Source: Eubacterium sp.
GTDB taxonomy: Bacteria > Bacillota > Clostridia > Oscillospirales > Ruminococcaceae
Assembly: GCA_022511265.1 (NCBI GenBank)
Contig: JAFLRX010000016.1
Location: forward strand, 1 to 50,774
DNA length: 50,774 nt
Direction: 5' to 3'
A program made the position numbers and the translations under genes. Numbering within the stretch: position 1 is the stretch's first letter; every line of letters begins with the position of its first letter. A model generated the notes under the pieces. That model saw nothing but the letters and a program-made list of their open reading frames with translations. It had not been told where the DNA came from and did no database searches. Shown piece by piece: positions 25,667 to 33,285 of the stretch.

Positions 25667-26581
25667 ATGAAGCATTTACTTAAAATGATGGATCTCAGCA
25701 CAGAGGAGATACTGGAGATACTTAATCTGGCGGATCAGCTGAAATACGAGCAGGAGCACGGAATACCGCACAAGGCGCTCAGCGGCAAGACGCTGGGTAT
25801 GATATTCCAAAAGGCGTCTACCAGAACAAGGGTATCCTTTGAGACGGGTATGTATCAGCTGGGCGGCAACGCATTGTTTTTGTCCGCGTCTGAATTGCAG
25901 ATAGGCAGGGGCGAGCCGGTGCAGGACACCGCGCGGGTGCTGTCACGTTATATCAACGGTATAATGATACGGACCTTTGAGCAGTCCGAGGTGGAGAACC
26001 TTGCGGAGTACGGCTCTATCCCGATAATAAACGGACTGACCGACTTATCGCACCCCTGTCAGGTGCTGGCTGACCTTATGACTGTACGGGAGTACAAGAA
26101 CAACCTTGAGGGGCTGAATATGTGCTATATCGGCGACGGAAATAATATGGCAAACTCGCTGACGGTAGGCTGTCTTAAAGTAGGCATGAACGTAAGCCTT
26201 GCCTGCCCGGAGGGATATCATCCCGCATCTACCGTGCTGGAATTCGCAAAGCAGTATCCCGACAACTTCAAGCTGGTAAGCGACCCGATGGAGGCCGCCG
26301 CTGACGCGGATGTACTGTTCACCGACGTATGGGCGTCGATGGGACAGGAGGGCGAAGCCGAGCAGCGCAAGGCGGCGTTCAAGGGCTATCAGATAAACGA
26401 TGAGATAATGAAGGTCGCAAAGCCCGACGCAATGGTACAGCACTGCCTGCCCGCACACCGCGAGGAGGAGATAACCACCAAGGTGTTCGAGCAGCACGCA
26501 AATCAGATATTTGACGAGGCGGAAAACCGCCTGCACGCGCAAAAGGCAGTTATGGTAATGCTGATGAGCGACAAGGACTGA
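25667..26581 (+). CDS. argF: ornithine carbamoyltransferase
   Basis: Makes citrulline from ornithine and carbamoyl phosphate. It has 304 residues. STRTR in the carbamoyl-phosphate loop (FQKASTRTRVSFE), HPCQVLADL and HCLPAHREEE are all intact. The anabolic role follows from its place as last gene of the arginine operon; no arginine deiminase or carbamate kinase is nearby. carAB, needed for carbamoyl phosphate, is not in this window. A strong terminator follows after 16 bp. Confidence 0.98.
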   Translation: MKHLLKMMDLSTEEILEILNLADQLKYEQEHGIPHKALSGKTLGMIFQKASTRTRVSFETGMYQLGGNALFLSASELQIGRGEPVQDTARVLSRYINGIMIRTFEQSEVENLAEYGSIPIINGLTDLSHPCQVLADLMTVREYKNNLEGLNMCYIGDGNNMANSLTVGCLKVGMNVSLACPEGYHPASTVLEFAKQYPDNFKLVSDPMEAAADADVLFTDVWASMGQEGEAEQRKAAFKGYQINDEIMKVAKPDAMVQHCLPAHREEEITTKVFEQHANQIFDEAENRLHAQKAVMVMLMSDKD

Positions 26582-26597
26582 GAACTAAAAACAAATA

Positions 26598-26628
26598 AAA
26601 ATCTCCCGAAACAATTCGGGAGATTTTT
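26598..26628 (+). terminator. terminator of the arginine operon
   Basis: A perfect 13-bp stem (26598-26610 with 26615-26627), loop ACAA, ending in TTTTT. Confidence 0.95.
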
Positions 26629-26654
26629 GCAACCGATTAAAAAGGGGCGCAGCT

Positions 26655-27809
26655 ATGACCAAACTACTTATAAAGCTATTTATAAAAAATCATAACGATA
26701 CCACCTCGCCCGCTGTAAGGAAAAAATACGGTTATCTCAGCGCTGTTACGGGTATACTGCTGAACCTGCTGCTGTTTTCAGGCAAGCTGGCGGCGGGCAT
26801 CATCAGCGGTGCGGTGTCGGTGACGGCGGACGCGTTCAATAACCTCTCCGACGCGTTTTCGTCAGTTATGACATTTGCGGGTTTTCGCCTTGCGGACCGT
26901 CCCGCCGATAAAGAGCACCCATACGGCCACGGCAGAATGGAATATGTCACCGGGCTTATCATTTCGTTCATTATTATAATGATGGGCTTTGAGGTGGGGC
27001 AGGGTGCGCTGGAAAGGCTGTTGTCACCCGAGAGTTTAGAGTTTTCCGTGCTTTCGGTTATTGTGCTGTCGGTGTCGGTAGCGGTCAAGCTGTGGATGGC
27101 GGTGTTCAACCGCAGACTGGGCAAGATAATAAATTCCGGCACATTGCGGGCGGCGGCGACCGACTCGCTGTCCGACTGTATCTCCACTTCGGCGGTAATA
27201 ATCTCAATGCTGGTGCTGTTGTTTACAGGCGTACAGCTGGACGCGTACGCGGGACTATTCGTGGCACTGTTTATAATCGTCGCGGGTATCAGGACATTCA
27301 GGGACAGCCTTTCCCCGCTGCTGGGCAGCGAGCCTGACAAAGATTTTATTAACGAAATAGAAATGGCGGCGGCAGAGTACCCGTCGGTCATCGGTGTGCA
27401 TGACGTTATCGTGCATGATTACGGCGCGGGACGCAGGATAATATCATTGCATGTCCAATTGCCGAACGATATCGGCTTTCCCGAGGCGCACGAAATAGTT
27501 GACCGTATAGAAAACGACCTGAAGGAAAAATATAAATGCATTGTTACGATACACGCCGACCCCGCGGGAACCGACGCGGAGACGCTGACCGCAAAAGCGG
27601 CGGCGGAGGAGATAGCGGGTGCGCTGGGGTTGTCGGTGCATGATTTTCGGCTTGTAAAAAGTGAAAAATTCAGCACCGCGGTGTTCGAGCTTGCGATACC
27701 TTTCAGCTGTGAATGTGAGGACGAAGAGCTGGTCATGATAGTGACAGAAAAGCTATGCGAGTGCAGCGAAAACTGGCGCGCGGAGATAACACCTGAGCGT
27801 ACGGGTTAA
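26655..27809 (+). CDS. cation diffusion facilitator (metal ion/proton antiporter)
   Basis: A 384-residue CDF transporter: about six membrane helices (residues 25-210), then a cytoplasmic ferredoxin-like domain. The transport site is marked by TADAFNNLSDAFSS, followed by DKEHPYGHGRMEY. The C-terminal region (about 215-300) has the usual VHDVIVHDYG metal-domain strand; a further 80 residues extend beyond it. The substrate is a divalent metal such as Zn, Mn or Fe, undetermined. I see no promoter in the 26 bp after the arg terminator, so it may rely on read-through or on a start inside argF. Confidence 0.93.
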   Translation: MTKLLIKLFIKNHNDTTSPAVRKKYGYLSAVTGILLNLLLFSGKLAAGIISGAVSVTADAFNNLSDAFSSVMTFAGFRLADRPADKEHPYGHGRMEYVTGLIISFIIIMMGFEVGQGALERLLSPESLEFSVLSVIVLSVSVAVKLWMAVFNRRLGKIINSGTLRAAATDSLSDCISTSAVIISMLVLLFTGVQLDAYAGLFVALFIIVAGIRTFRDSLSPLLGSEPDKDFINEIEMAAAEYPSVIGVHDVIVHDYGAGRRIISLHVQLPNDIGFPEAHEIVDRIENDLKEKYKCIVTIHADPAGTDAETLTAKAAAEEIAGALGLSVHDFRLVKSEKFSTAVFELAIPFSCECEDEELVMIVTEKLCECSENWRAEITPERTG

Positions 27810-27832
27810 TAAATTATAACAATTTTCATATC

Positions 27833-27859
27833 AACCGCTGTCTAAAACGGCGGTTTTTT
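27833..27859 (+). terminator. terminator after the CDF gene
   Basis: Stem AACCGCTGT/ACGGCGGTT (27833-27841 with 27847-27855, one T-G pair), then a run of T. Confidence 0.9.
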
Positions 27860-27890
27860 ATGTAAAAAAGCGAATTATTCGCTTTAACTA

Positions 27891-27919
27891 TTGTAATTTG
27901 TGAAAAGATGTGATATTAT
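27891..27919 (+). promoter_or_regulatory. promoter of the H1-like/SCP2-like gene
   Basis: TTGTAA (27891-27896), 17-bp spacer and TATTAT (27914-27919). The leader of about 85 bases includes a small GGAAAG/CTTTCC hairpin. Confidence 0.75.
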
Positions 27920-28011
27920 ATTGTCAGAAAGATCGAGGGGTGTTTTGTTCCTGCGGTCTTACGGGAAAGAAACGCTTTCCTGATATGTTCACTGAGAAAG
28001 GAAATATTACA

Positions 28012-28569
28012 ATGGCTGATAAGAAAACAACCAAGACAGAAGAAGTAAAGGCTCCCGCAGCTGCACCCGCAGAGAAGAAGCCTGCTGCCGCTAAGCCCGC
28101 TGCAAAGCCCGCCGCTGCTGCAAAGCCCGCTGCTGCTAAGCCTGCCGCTAAGCCCGCAGCTAAGAAGCCTGCTGCCAAGAAGACCGCAGCAAAGAAGCCG
28201 GCCGCTAAGAAGCCCGCTGCTAAGAAGGCTGTTGAGAAGAAGGTTCCCACCGTTGAAGAGATCGCTGCAAAGCTGCAGAAGAAGATCGGCAAGAAGAGCG
28301 TTGCTAAGATCAACGAGAGAGTTGCCATCGAGGTCAAGGTTTACGGCGAGTATGAGAGCTATCTTTACATCCTCGTTGACGACGGCAAGGTAGAGGTTAA
28401 GCCCTACGGCTATGACGATCACGATATCCATATCGACCTGCCGATAGACGACGCGCTCGCTATCATCGACGGCAAGTATGACTACAAGGCAAAGATCCTC
28501 TCCGGCGATTTCTACGCTGTAGGTTCTCTGACCAAGCTGCTCAAGGTTAAGGAAGTACTTTTTAAGTAA
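28012..28569 (+). CDS. histone-H1-like Lys/Ala/Pro tail fused to an SCP2-like domain
   Basis: A 185-residue protein in two parts. Residues 1 to about 82 are almost only Lys, Ala and Pro with repeated AAKKPAAKK units, like the tails of bacterial H1-like nucleoid proteins. Residues about 84-185 form a globular domain; its end (DDALAIIDGKYDYKAKILSG, then DFYAVGSLTKLLKV) resembles the SCP2 sterol-carrier fold, where a gain-of-pattern G-x-L-T-K helix closes the cavity. The ATG at 28012 follows AGAAAGGA; the open frame upstream to 27910 lacks one. Codons are strongly biased to GCT, GCC and AAG, unlike neighbours, suggesting high expression. The tail should bind nucleic acid; the role of the fusion is unknown. 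Confidence 0.8.
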   Translation: MADKKTTKTEEVKAPAAAPAEKKPAAAKPAAKPAAAAKPAAAKPAAKPAAKKPAAKKTAAKKPAAKKPAAKKAVEKKVPTVEEIAAKLQKKIGKKSVAKINERVAIEVKVYGEYESYLYILVDDGKVEVKPYGYDDHDIHIDLPIDDALAIIDGKYDYKAKILSGDFYAVGSLTKLLKVKEVLFK

Positions 28570-28585
28570 TCTGATAATTAATTAG

Positions 28586-28612
28586 GCATACGGGGCATAG
28601 TCCCCTGTATGC
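28586..28612 (+). other. first hairpin after the H1-like gene
   Basis: Stem GCATAC/GTATGC (28586-28591 with 28607-28612) extended by GGGG/CCCC with one bulged base. It stands directly before the terminator-like hairpin and may be part of a stabilising 3' end. Confidence 0.55.
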
Positions 28613-28614
28613 TT

Positions 28615-28649
28615 AAGCTGAGGGGAGTCGATTCCCCTCAGCTTTAAAT
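28615..28649 (+). terminator. terminator-like hairpin before galU
   Basis: A perfect 12-bp stem (28615-28626 with 28633-28644), loop of 6, followed by TAAATTTA. The T run is interrupted, so partial read-through into galU is likely; galU shows no clear promoter of its own. Confidence 0.7.
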
Positions 28650-28677
28650 TTACCTAAACAGAAAGGAATGATCTTAA

Positions 28678-29547
28678 ATGGCAAAGGTAAAGAAAGCCGT
28701 CATTCTCGCTGCCGGATACGGAACGAGAGTTCTCCCCGCCAGTAAGGCTATCCCCAAGGAGATGCTGAACATCGTTGACAAGCCCGCTATCCAGTATATA
28801 GTTGAGGAGGTCATCAACTCCGGCATCACCGATATACTTATCGTGGTATCAAGGGGTAAGCATGAAATAGAGGATCATTTTGACCGCAAGCCCGACCTTG
28901 AGGCACAGCTGCTGAAGGGCAACAAGACCGAATTTTACAAGGTCGTTACCGATATTGCCGAGATGGGCAAGGGTATACAGTTTGTCCGTCAGCAAGAGCA
29001 GAACGGCACCGGCGGCGCGGTAATGTACGCAAAGAGCTTTGTGGGTGACGATCCGTTCGTAGTGGTATACGGCGACGATGTTATCATCGGCGACGACCCC
29101 TGCACCGCGCAGTGCTGCCGCGCGTTTGAAAAGTACGGCAAGGCGGTAGTCTCCATGAAGGAGGTTCCGTTTGAGATGGTGCTGAAATACTGCACCCTCG
29201 ACGTAAAGCCCGCAGAGGGTAATGTATATCATATTTCGGATATGATAGAAAAGCCCAAGCCCGAGCAGGTCATTTCAAACTTCTCGATACTCGGACGCTG
29301 CGTATTGCCCGCAAAGGTATTTGACATTCTCGAAACGCTGCCGACAGGCGCGGGCGGAGAATATCAGCTGACCGACGCGATGAAGCAATTAGCCACCACC
29401 GAGGGCATGATAGGCGTTGACTTTACCGGCACACGTTATGACATGGGCAACAAGCTCGGCATAATGAAGGCCTGTGTAGAGGTCGCACTCAAGCACCCCG
29501 AGATAGGCGAAGGATTTAAGGAATATCTTAAGACACTCGATATATAA
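28678..29547 (+). CDS. galU: UTP-glucose-1-phosphate uridylyltransferase
   Basis: Makes UDP-glucose for glycans, polysaccharide and the Leloir pathway. It has 289 residues. The nucleotide-binding motif AVILAAGYGTRVLPASKAIP and the lysine in IPKEMLNIVDKPAIQYIVEE are intact, and VVYGDDVIIGDD is the metal-site loop. AGAAAGGA lies upstream of the ATG. It follows the H1-like gene by 108 bp containing two hairpins. galK lies 9 kb further on in the same direction. Confidence 0.97.
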   Translation: MAKVKKAVILAAGYGTRVLPASKAIPKEMLNIVDKPAIQYIVEEVINSGITDILIVVSRGKHEIEDHFDRKPDLEAQLLKGNKTEFYKVVTDIAEMGKGIQFVRQQEQNGTGGAVMYAKSFVGDDPFVVVYGDDVIIGDDPCTAQCCRAFEKYGKAVVSMKEVPFEMVLKYCTLDVKPAEGNVYHISDMIEKPKPEQVISNFSILGRCVLPAKVFDILETLPTGAGGEYQLTDAMKQLATTEGMIGVDFTGTRYDMGNKLGIMKACVEVALKHPEIGEGFKEYLKTLDI

Positions 29548-29551
29548 AATC

Positions 29552-29587
29552 AAACGGCTGCCGCAATGCGGCAGCCGTTTTATTTTT
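29552..29587 (+). terminator. terminator after galU
   Basis: A perfect 13-bp stem (29552-29564 with 29568-29580) with a 3-base loop, followed by TATTTTT. Confidence 0.95.
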
Positions 29588-29691
29588 AGTGAATAACGAA
29601 TAGTGAATAGTTATGGTGTGCCCTACGGGCACGGATTTTAATTAGCGCCGTAGGCGCATCAATAATTATTCATTATTCTTTATTCACTATT
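29588..29691. repeat. palindromic repeat element 1 with terminal inverted repeats
   Basis: About 100 bp flanked by 27-bp inverted repeats (29588-29614 and 29662-29688) that differ at three positions. Inside are two GC-rich hairpins, GTGCCC/GGGCAC and GCGCC/GGCGC. The right arm contains the stop codon of the S1-domain gene. It has no coding capacity, so it is MITE-like or REP-like. Confidence 0.8.
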
Positions 29692-30622
29692 CATTAAATT
29701 CCGTCGCAATATACTTCCCCGCCTGCTCGGTGGAATACACCCACCTGTCTATATGCCCGTCGGTGATGTAATAATTCAGTTCGGCGGGCGGTGCGTCACA
29801 GCGGTAAGAGCTGACGATTATCAGCTTTATTTTCATCTTTTCGGGGATTATCGCCTTGATGTACACGCTGGCAAAGTCTCCGGCGCGTACGCCGGGTTTC
29901 AGTTCGGCAAGACCTGCAAGGTTTGGCGCGAGCTCGACAAATATTCCGTAATCCTCTACCGAGCGGATTATACCCGGCACCGTCTGCCCCGCGCAAAAGT
30001 GCCCGGCATTTTCTCCCCAAGTACCGAGCAATTCTTTATGGGTAAGGCATATCCTGTCGCCGTCGCGCCCCTTTACCGCGGCAAAAATATCCTGCCCGAC
30101 GGCAAAGCGGTCGGATGGGTGGGTTATCCGCGACACCGATATGGTGTCTATCGGTATCATAGAGGGCAGCCCGCAGCCTATATCCACAAAACAGCCGAAC
30201 TGCTCTAGATGGGTCACCCGTGCGGGTATTACGTCCCCGCTTTGCAGTTTAGATATGTATTCGTCCTTTGCGCGCTGCTGCGCCTCTTTGCGGGACAGCA
30301 CTGCAACCGCCTCGCTGCCTGAGCGGTTTATTCCTTTTATAATAAAGCAGACAGGCTTGCTTACTCTTGAAATCAGCGCGATGTCTCTGGTTGTTCCGTC
30401 ATCTATGCCGAGTGCTCCCTCGCCCCGCTCGATAACGCCGCGCATACAGCCGAGATCAACTATCATATTATGCTCGGTATCGCAGACGATACACGGCGCC
30501 TCGTATATCCTGCCGCTTTTTGCCGCCTTTTCCACCGAGCGTATATCCTGCAAAGCCGCCGTGTTTTCCTTGTCAGTGATTTTTCTGCCCTCCGGCAAGA
30601 ATTCCGTCATTTGTAGTACCAT
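29687..30622 (-). CDS. S1 RNA-binding domain protein (RpsA-like)
   Basis: A protein of about 311 residues with two clear S1 domains: GDVIPARVTHLEQFGCFVDI, and further on GQTVPGIIRSVEDYGIFVEL. The N-terminal 150 residues resemble the beginning of clostridial S1-like proteins (YEAPCIVCDTEHNMIVDLG). It is shorter than a full ribosomal protein S1 of four to six domains, so it is an S1 homologue that may bind mRNA or the ribosome. The start is uncertain: ATG at 30622 or 30610, or TTG at 30655; none has ideal spacing to GGAAAGG. Its last codons lie in repeat element 1. Confidence 0.82.
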   Translation of the reverse strand: MVLQMTEFLPEGRKITDKENTAALQDIRSVEKAAKSGRIYEAPCIVCDTEHNMIVDLGCMRGVIERGEGALGIDDGTTRDIALISRVSKPVCFIIKGINRSGSEAVAVLSRKEAQQRAKDEYISKLQSGDVIPARVTHLEQFGCFVDIGCGLPSMIPIDTISVSRITHPSDRFAVGQDIFAAVKGRDGDRICLTHKELLGTWGENAGHFCAGQTVPGIIRSVEDYGIFVELAPNLAGLAELKPGVRAGDFASVYIKAIIPEKMKIKLIIVSSYRCDAPPAELNYYITDGHIDRWVYSTEQAGKYIATEFNE

Positions 30623-30694
30623 ACCTTTCCCGGAGAGCCTCTCCGCGTCTTCCAAACATTTTATTTCATTTTATGTTAAAGGCGGCGGTTTTAG

Positions 30695-30723
30695 AATGTA
30701 AAATTTTCACACGGATATTTCAA
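30695..30723 (-). promoter_or_regulatory. promoter of the S1-domain gene
   Basis: On the minus strand TTGAAA (30723-30718), 17-bp spacer and TACATT (30700-30695). Only eight bases separate its -35 from that of the divergent CotH promoter. Confidence 0.7.
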
Positions 30724-30731
30724 AATACATA

Positions 30732-30760
30732 TTGATTTTGGTACGGTTTTTTGATACAAT
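30732..30760 (+). promoter_or_regulatory. promoter of the CotH-like gene
   Basis: TTGATT (30732-30737), 17-bp spacer and TACAAT (30755-30760). Confidence 0.7.
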
Positions 30761-30786
30761 GAAGATAGCTTATTTTGAAACCGTAC
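30741..30786. promoter_or_regulatory. inverted repeat flanking the CotH promoter -10
   Basis: GTACGGTTT (30741-30749) in the promoter spacer and AAACCGTAC (30778-30786) in the early leader are perfect inverted copies 37 bp apart. The arms bracket the -10 and start point, which suits a looped or paired repressor site. This is inference. Confidence 0.45.
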
Positions 30787-30802
30787 GGGAAAGGTCAGTA
30801 CC

Positions 30803-33166
30803 ATGTTAAATTCATCTACCGTAAAAAGAATAGTATTGCTCGCGGTGCTTGCCGTTGTGGGCGTTGCCGCGGCGTGGGGCTTGTCCTACGCCATAGGCGA
30901 GGGCAGCGAGTATGAGATATTACAGCCGGTCCAGCCGCCGATAACGGCAGACCAGCCGGAAAAGCCGCGCGTACCGATAACCTTTTCCCATACCGATACG
31001 TTTTATGAGGAAAGCTTCAGCGTCGCGCTGACCGCGGCGGAAGAGGACGCGGTGATATATTATACCACCGACGGCTCTGTCCCGACCCGCAGCTCGACCC
31101 GTTACGTCAACCCGATAAACGTCCGCGCGGGAAAAGAAGTCAAGTCCTTTACCATAAAGGCGATAGCGATAGGCGAAGAGGGCACGTCCGAGGTCATCAC
31201 CAAGAGCTATGTGGTAGGAGCGGATGTGTTCGAGCGGTTTGATAAGGATACATACGTCTTTGTCCTGTCCGCAGACCCGCACGACCTGTATGATTATTAT
31301 GACGGAATAGCGGTAGAGGGCGTAATACGTGACGAGTGGCTGCAAAACGAATATGACGGCACGTTTGAGGTCAACCCCACCCACCCCGCCAACTGGAATC
31401 AGGACGGCATGGACGGCGAGCGTCCGATGTACATGGAGGTCTACGACAGTGCCGGCAACCTGCTGATAGAACAGCAGGCGGGCGCGCGTGTGGCGGGTGC
31501 GTATTCCCGCGCGACCGGCCAGAAATCCTGGAAGCTTATCGCGCGCAGACTGTATACGCCCGACGACGGGACATTCCATTTTGTATTTTTCGATGACGCC
31601 ACCGACGCGGACGGCGTGCTGCTTACCAAATATGACAGGATAGTGTTGAGAAACGGAGCAAACGACCGCGAGTTTGCCGGTGTGCGTGACGAGCTGTCGG
31701 CAGAGCTGGCGGCACAGTCCGGCTTTTTGGATTATCAGTCCACAGCGCCCGCGGCGGTGTTCTTGAACGGTGAGTATTACGGCTTTGCGTGGCTGCATCA
31801 GAATTATTGCAAGGGCTATCTTGAAAGCCGCTATGGCGGAAACAAGGATAACTTTCAGATAGTCGGCAAGGCAGAGGGCGCAATTGACGAGGAAGAAAAC
31901 GAGGGCGGCGAGGACTATAACAAGGTTCTGGAGCTTGCCGAGGGCGGACTGACCGACGACGCAAAATTTGAAGAATTTTGCTCGATGGTGGACATCGACA
32001 ATTATATGCATTATCTTGCGATGCAGCTGTTTATAGACAACCGTGACTGGCCCGGCAACAACTATAAGGCGTGGCGTTATGTTGCCGATGAGGGTGAAGA
32101 GGTAGACTCTGAATATCTTGACGGCAAATGGCGGTATTTGTTCTTTGACGCGGAGTTTGCGTGGGGACTGTATTCCGACGGCTTTAAAAATGCGACGCTG
32201 TCAAGGATACTGAACAACACCCATCCCGCGGGCGGCTCAGTAATGATCGCTGCGCTGATGGAGCGCGAGGATATGCGTGAAAAGCTGGCGAACAACATCT
32301 GCGACCTTATCGGCGGCGCGTTCAGTACAGAAAATATACTTGCGGTGCTGGAGGAAAAGCTTGCGATAAGCGACAGCGAGCAATTCTACGCTCTCGATCA
32401 TCGCATAACTTCCGAATGGGCTAACCGTGACACCTTTGCCAACAGCAGAAACGAGATAAGGCAGTTTGCCCAATATCGCAGTAAGGTTATTTTGCAGGAT
32501 CTCAGACGGGTGTTCGAGCTGGAGGAGGATACCTTTACCGTGACGGTTACCGGCGCTCAGGGTATAAAGGCAAAGCTGAATTTACAGAATGCCGGCTCGG
32601 GCGAGACGGTAAGCGCAGAGTACTTTACGGCTTACGGTGTGCCGCTGAGCGCGGAGAGCTATTCCGGCTGGGAGTTCACTTATTTTGAGATAAACGGTGA
32701 GAGATACACCGACAGCGAACTGACCATAACCGCCGATATGGCGGACAAGGACGGCAACGTCAAGGTGGTGGCGTATGCGGCAAAGACGGTTGCGGATGTT
32801 CCCGTATACATCAGCGAGGTATATACAGGCGGCGACGCGGACTGGATAGAGCTGCACAACCCCAACGACTTTACCGTGACGCTGAAAGATATGTATCTTA
32901 CCGATGATGAAAATGTACTTAACATGTGGAGCATACCTACCGTTTCGCTGGGCGGCGGCGACACCATCAGGATAGTCTGCAAGAACAACTCCGACGCCAG
33001 TGCGCTGTTGAAACTACAGACCAATTTCAGCCTGAAGGCGGGAGAGATGCTGATACTGTCAGACAGCTCCGGCGCGATATACGGCAGGGTGGCTGTCGCC
33101 GACTGCGACGAGAACGAAACACAGGTACGCAAGGACGACGGAACATATGAAAAACGCACTGCCTAG
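30803..33166 (+). CDS. exported CotH-kinase-like protein with chitobiase-type and lamin-tail domains
   Basis: A 787-residue surface protein. An N-terminal hydrophobic segment (about 9-30) acts as signal or anchor. Residues about 55-130 form a CHB_HEX_C-like beta domain (VIYYTTDGSVPTRSS). The central CotH domain (about 145-575) has RNGANDREFAGVRDELSAEL, FLNGEYYGFAWLHQNYCKGY, DNRDWPGNNYKAWR and YLFFDAEFAWG, which look like the loop, catalytic and metal-binding elements of spore-coat kinase CotH. The C-terminus (about 675-780) is a lamin-tail-like domain starting YISEVYTGGDADWIEL. No dockerin is seen. The ATG follows GGGAAAGG. It may phosphorylate or crosslink surface proteins; this is inference. 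Confidence 0.85.
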   Translation: MLNSSTVKRIVLLAVLAVVGVAAAWGLSYAIGEGSEYEILQPVQPPITADQPEKPRVPITFSHTDTFYEESFSVALTAAEEDAVIYYTTDGSVPTRSSTRYVNPINVRAGKEVKSFTIKAIAIGEEGTSEVITKSYVVGADVFERFDKDTYVFVLSADPHDLYDYYDGIAVEGVIRDEWLQNEYDGTFEVNPTHPANWNQDGMDGERPMYMEVYDSAGNLLIEQQAGARVAGAYSRATGQKSWKLIARRLYTPDDGTFHFVFFDDATDADGVLLTKYDRIVLRNGANDREFAGVRDELSAELAAQSGFLDYQSTAPAAVFLNGEYYGFAWLHQNYCKGYLESRYGGNKDNFQIVGKAEGAIDEEENEGGEDYNKVLELAEGGLTDDAKFEEFCSMVDIDNYMHYLAMQLFIDNRDWPGNNYKAWRYVADEGEEVDSEYLDGKWRYLFFDAEFAWGLYSDGFKNATLSRILNNTHPAGGSVMIAALMEREDMREKLANNICDLIGGAFSTENILAVLEEKLAISDSEQFYALDHRITSEWANRDTFANSRNEIRQFAQYRSKVILQDLRRVFELEEDTFTVTVTGAQGIKAKLNLQNAGSGETVSAEYFTAYGVPLSAESYSGWEFTYFEINGERYTDSELTITADMADKDGNVKVVAYAAKTVADVPVYISEVYTGGDADWIELHNPNDFTVTLKDMYLTDDENVLNMWSIPTVSLGGGDTIRIVCKNNSDASALLKLQTNFSLKAGEMLILSDSSGAIYGRVAVADCDENETQVRKDDGTYEKRTA

Positions 33167-33180
33167 GCAGTGCGTTTTTC
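33149..33180 (+). terminator. terminator overlapping the CotH stop codon
   Basis: A perfect 15-bp stem (33149-33163 with 33166-33180) ending in GTTTTTC. The TAG stop lies in its loop, so the ascending arm is coding sequence. Confidence 0.85.
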
Positions 33181-33194
33181 ATAATGTATAATGC

Positions 33195-33285
33195 TGAATG
33201 CATAATTTTAGAGCGCGCCTACGGCACGTAATTATAATATTGTGCCGCCCAAAGGGCGGCACTCCTTAATTATGAATTATTCATC
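33195..33285. repeat. palindromic repeat element 2
   Basis: Arms TGAATGCATAATT (33195-33207) and, inverted, TGAATAATTCATAATT (33268-33283) enclose GCGCGCC and a perfect 9-bp hairpin GTGCCGCCC/GGGCGGCAC (33242-33250 with 33254-33262). The right arm contains the stop codon of the minus-strand glycosyltransferase. Its arm sequence matches element 3. Confidence 0.7.

Noticed and set aside
27910-28011. Upstream extension of the H1-like protein
   Set aside because: It starts at the -10 region of the promoter and lacks a ribosome binding site; AGAAAGGA lies just before the ATG at 28012.
28060-28240. Possible CRISPR or tandem repeat in the Lys/Ala/Pro-coding stretch
   Set aside because: The repetition is of short codon units (GCT, AAG, CCC) in one reading frame with no constant repeat-spacer structure.
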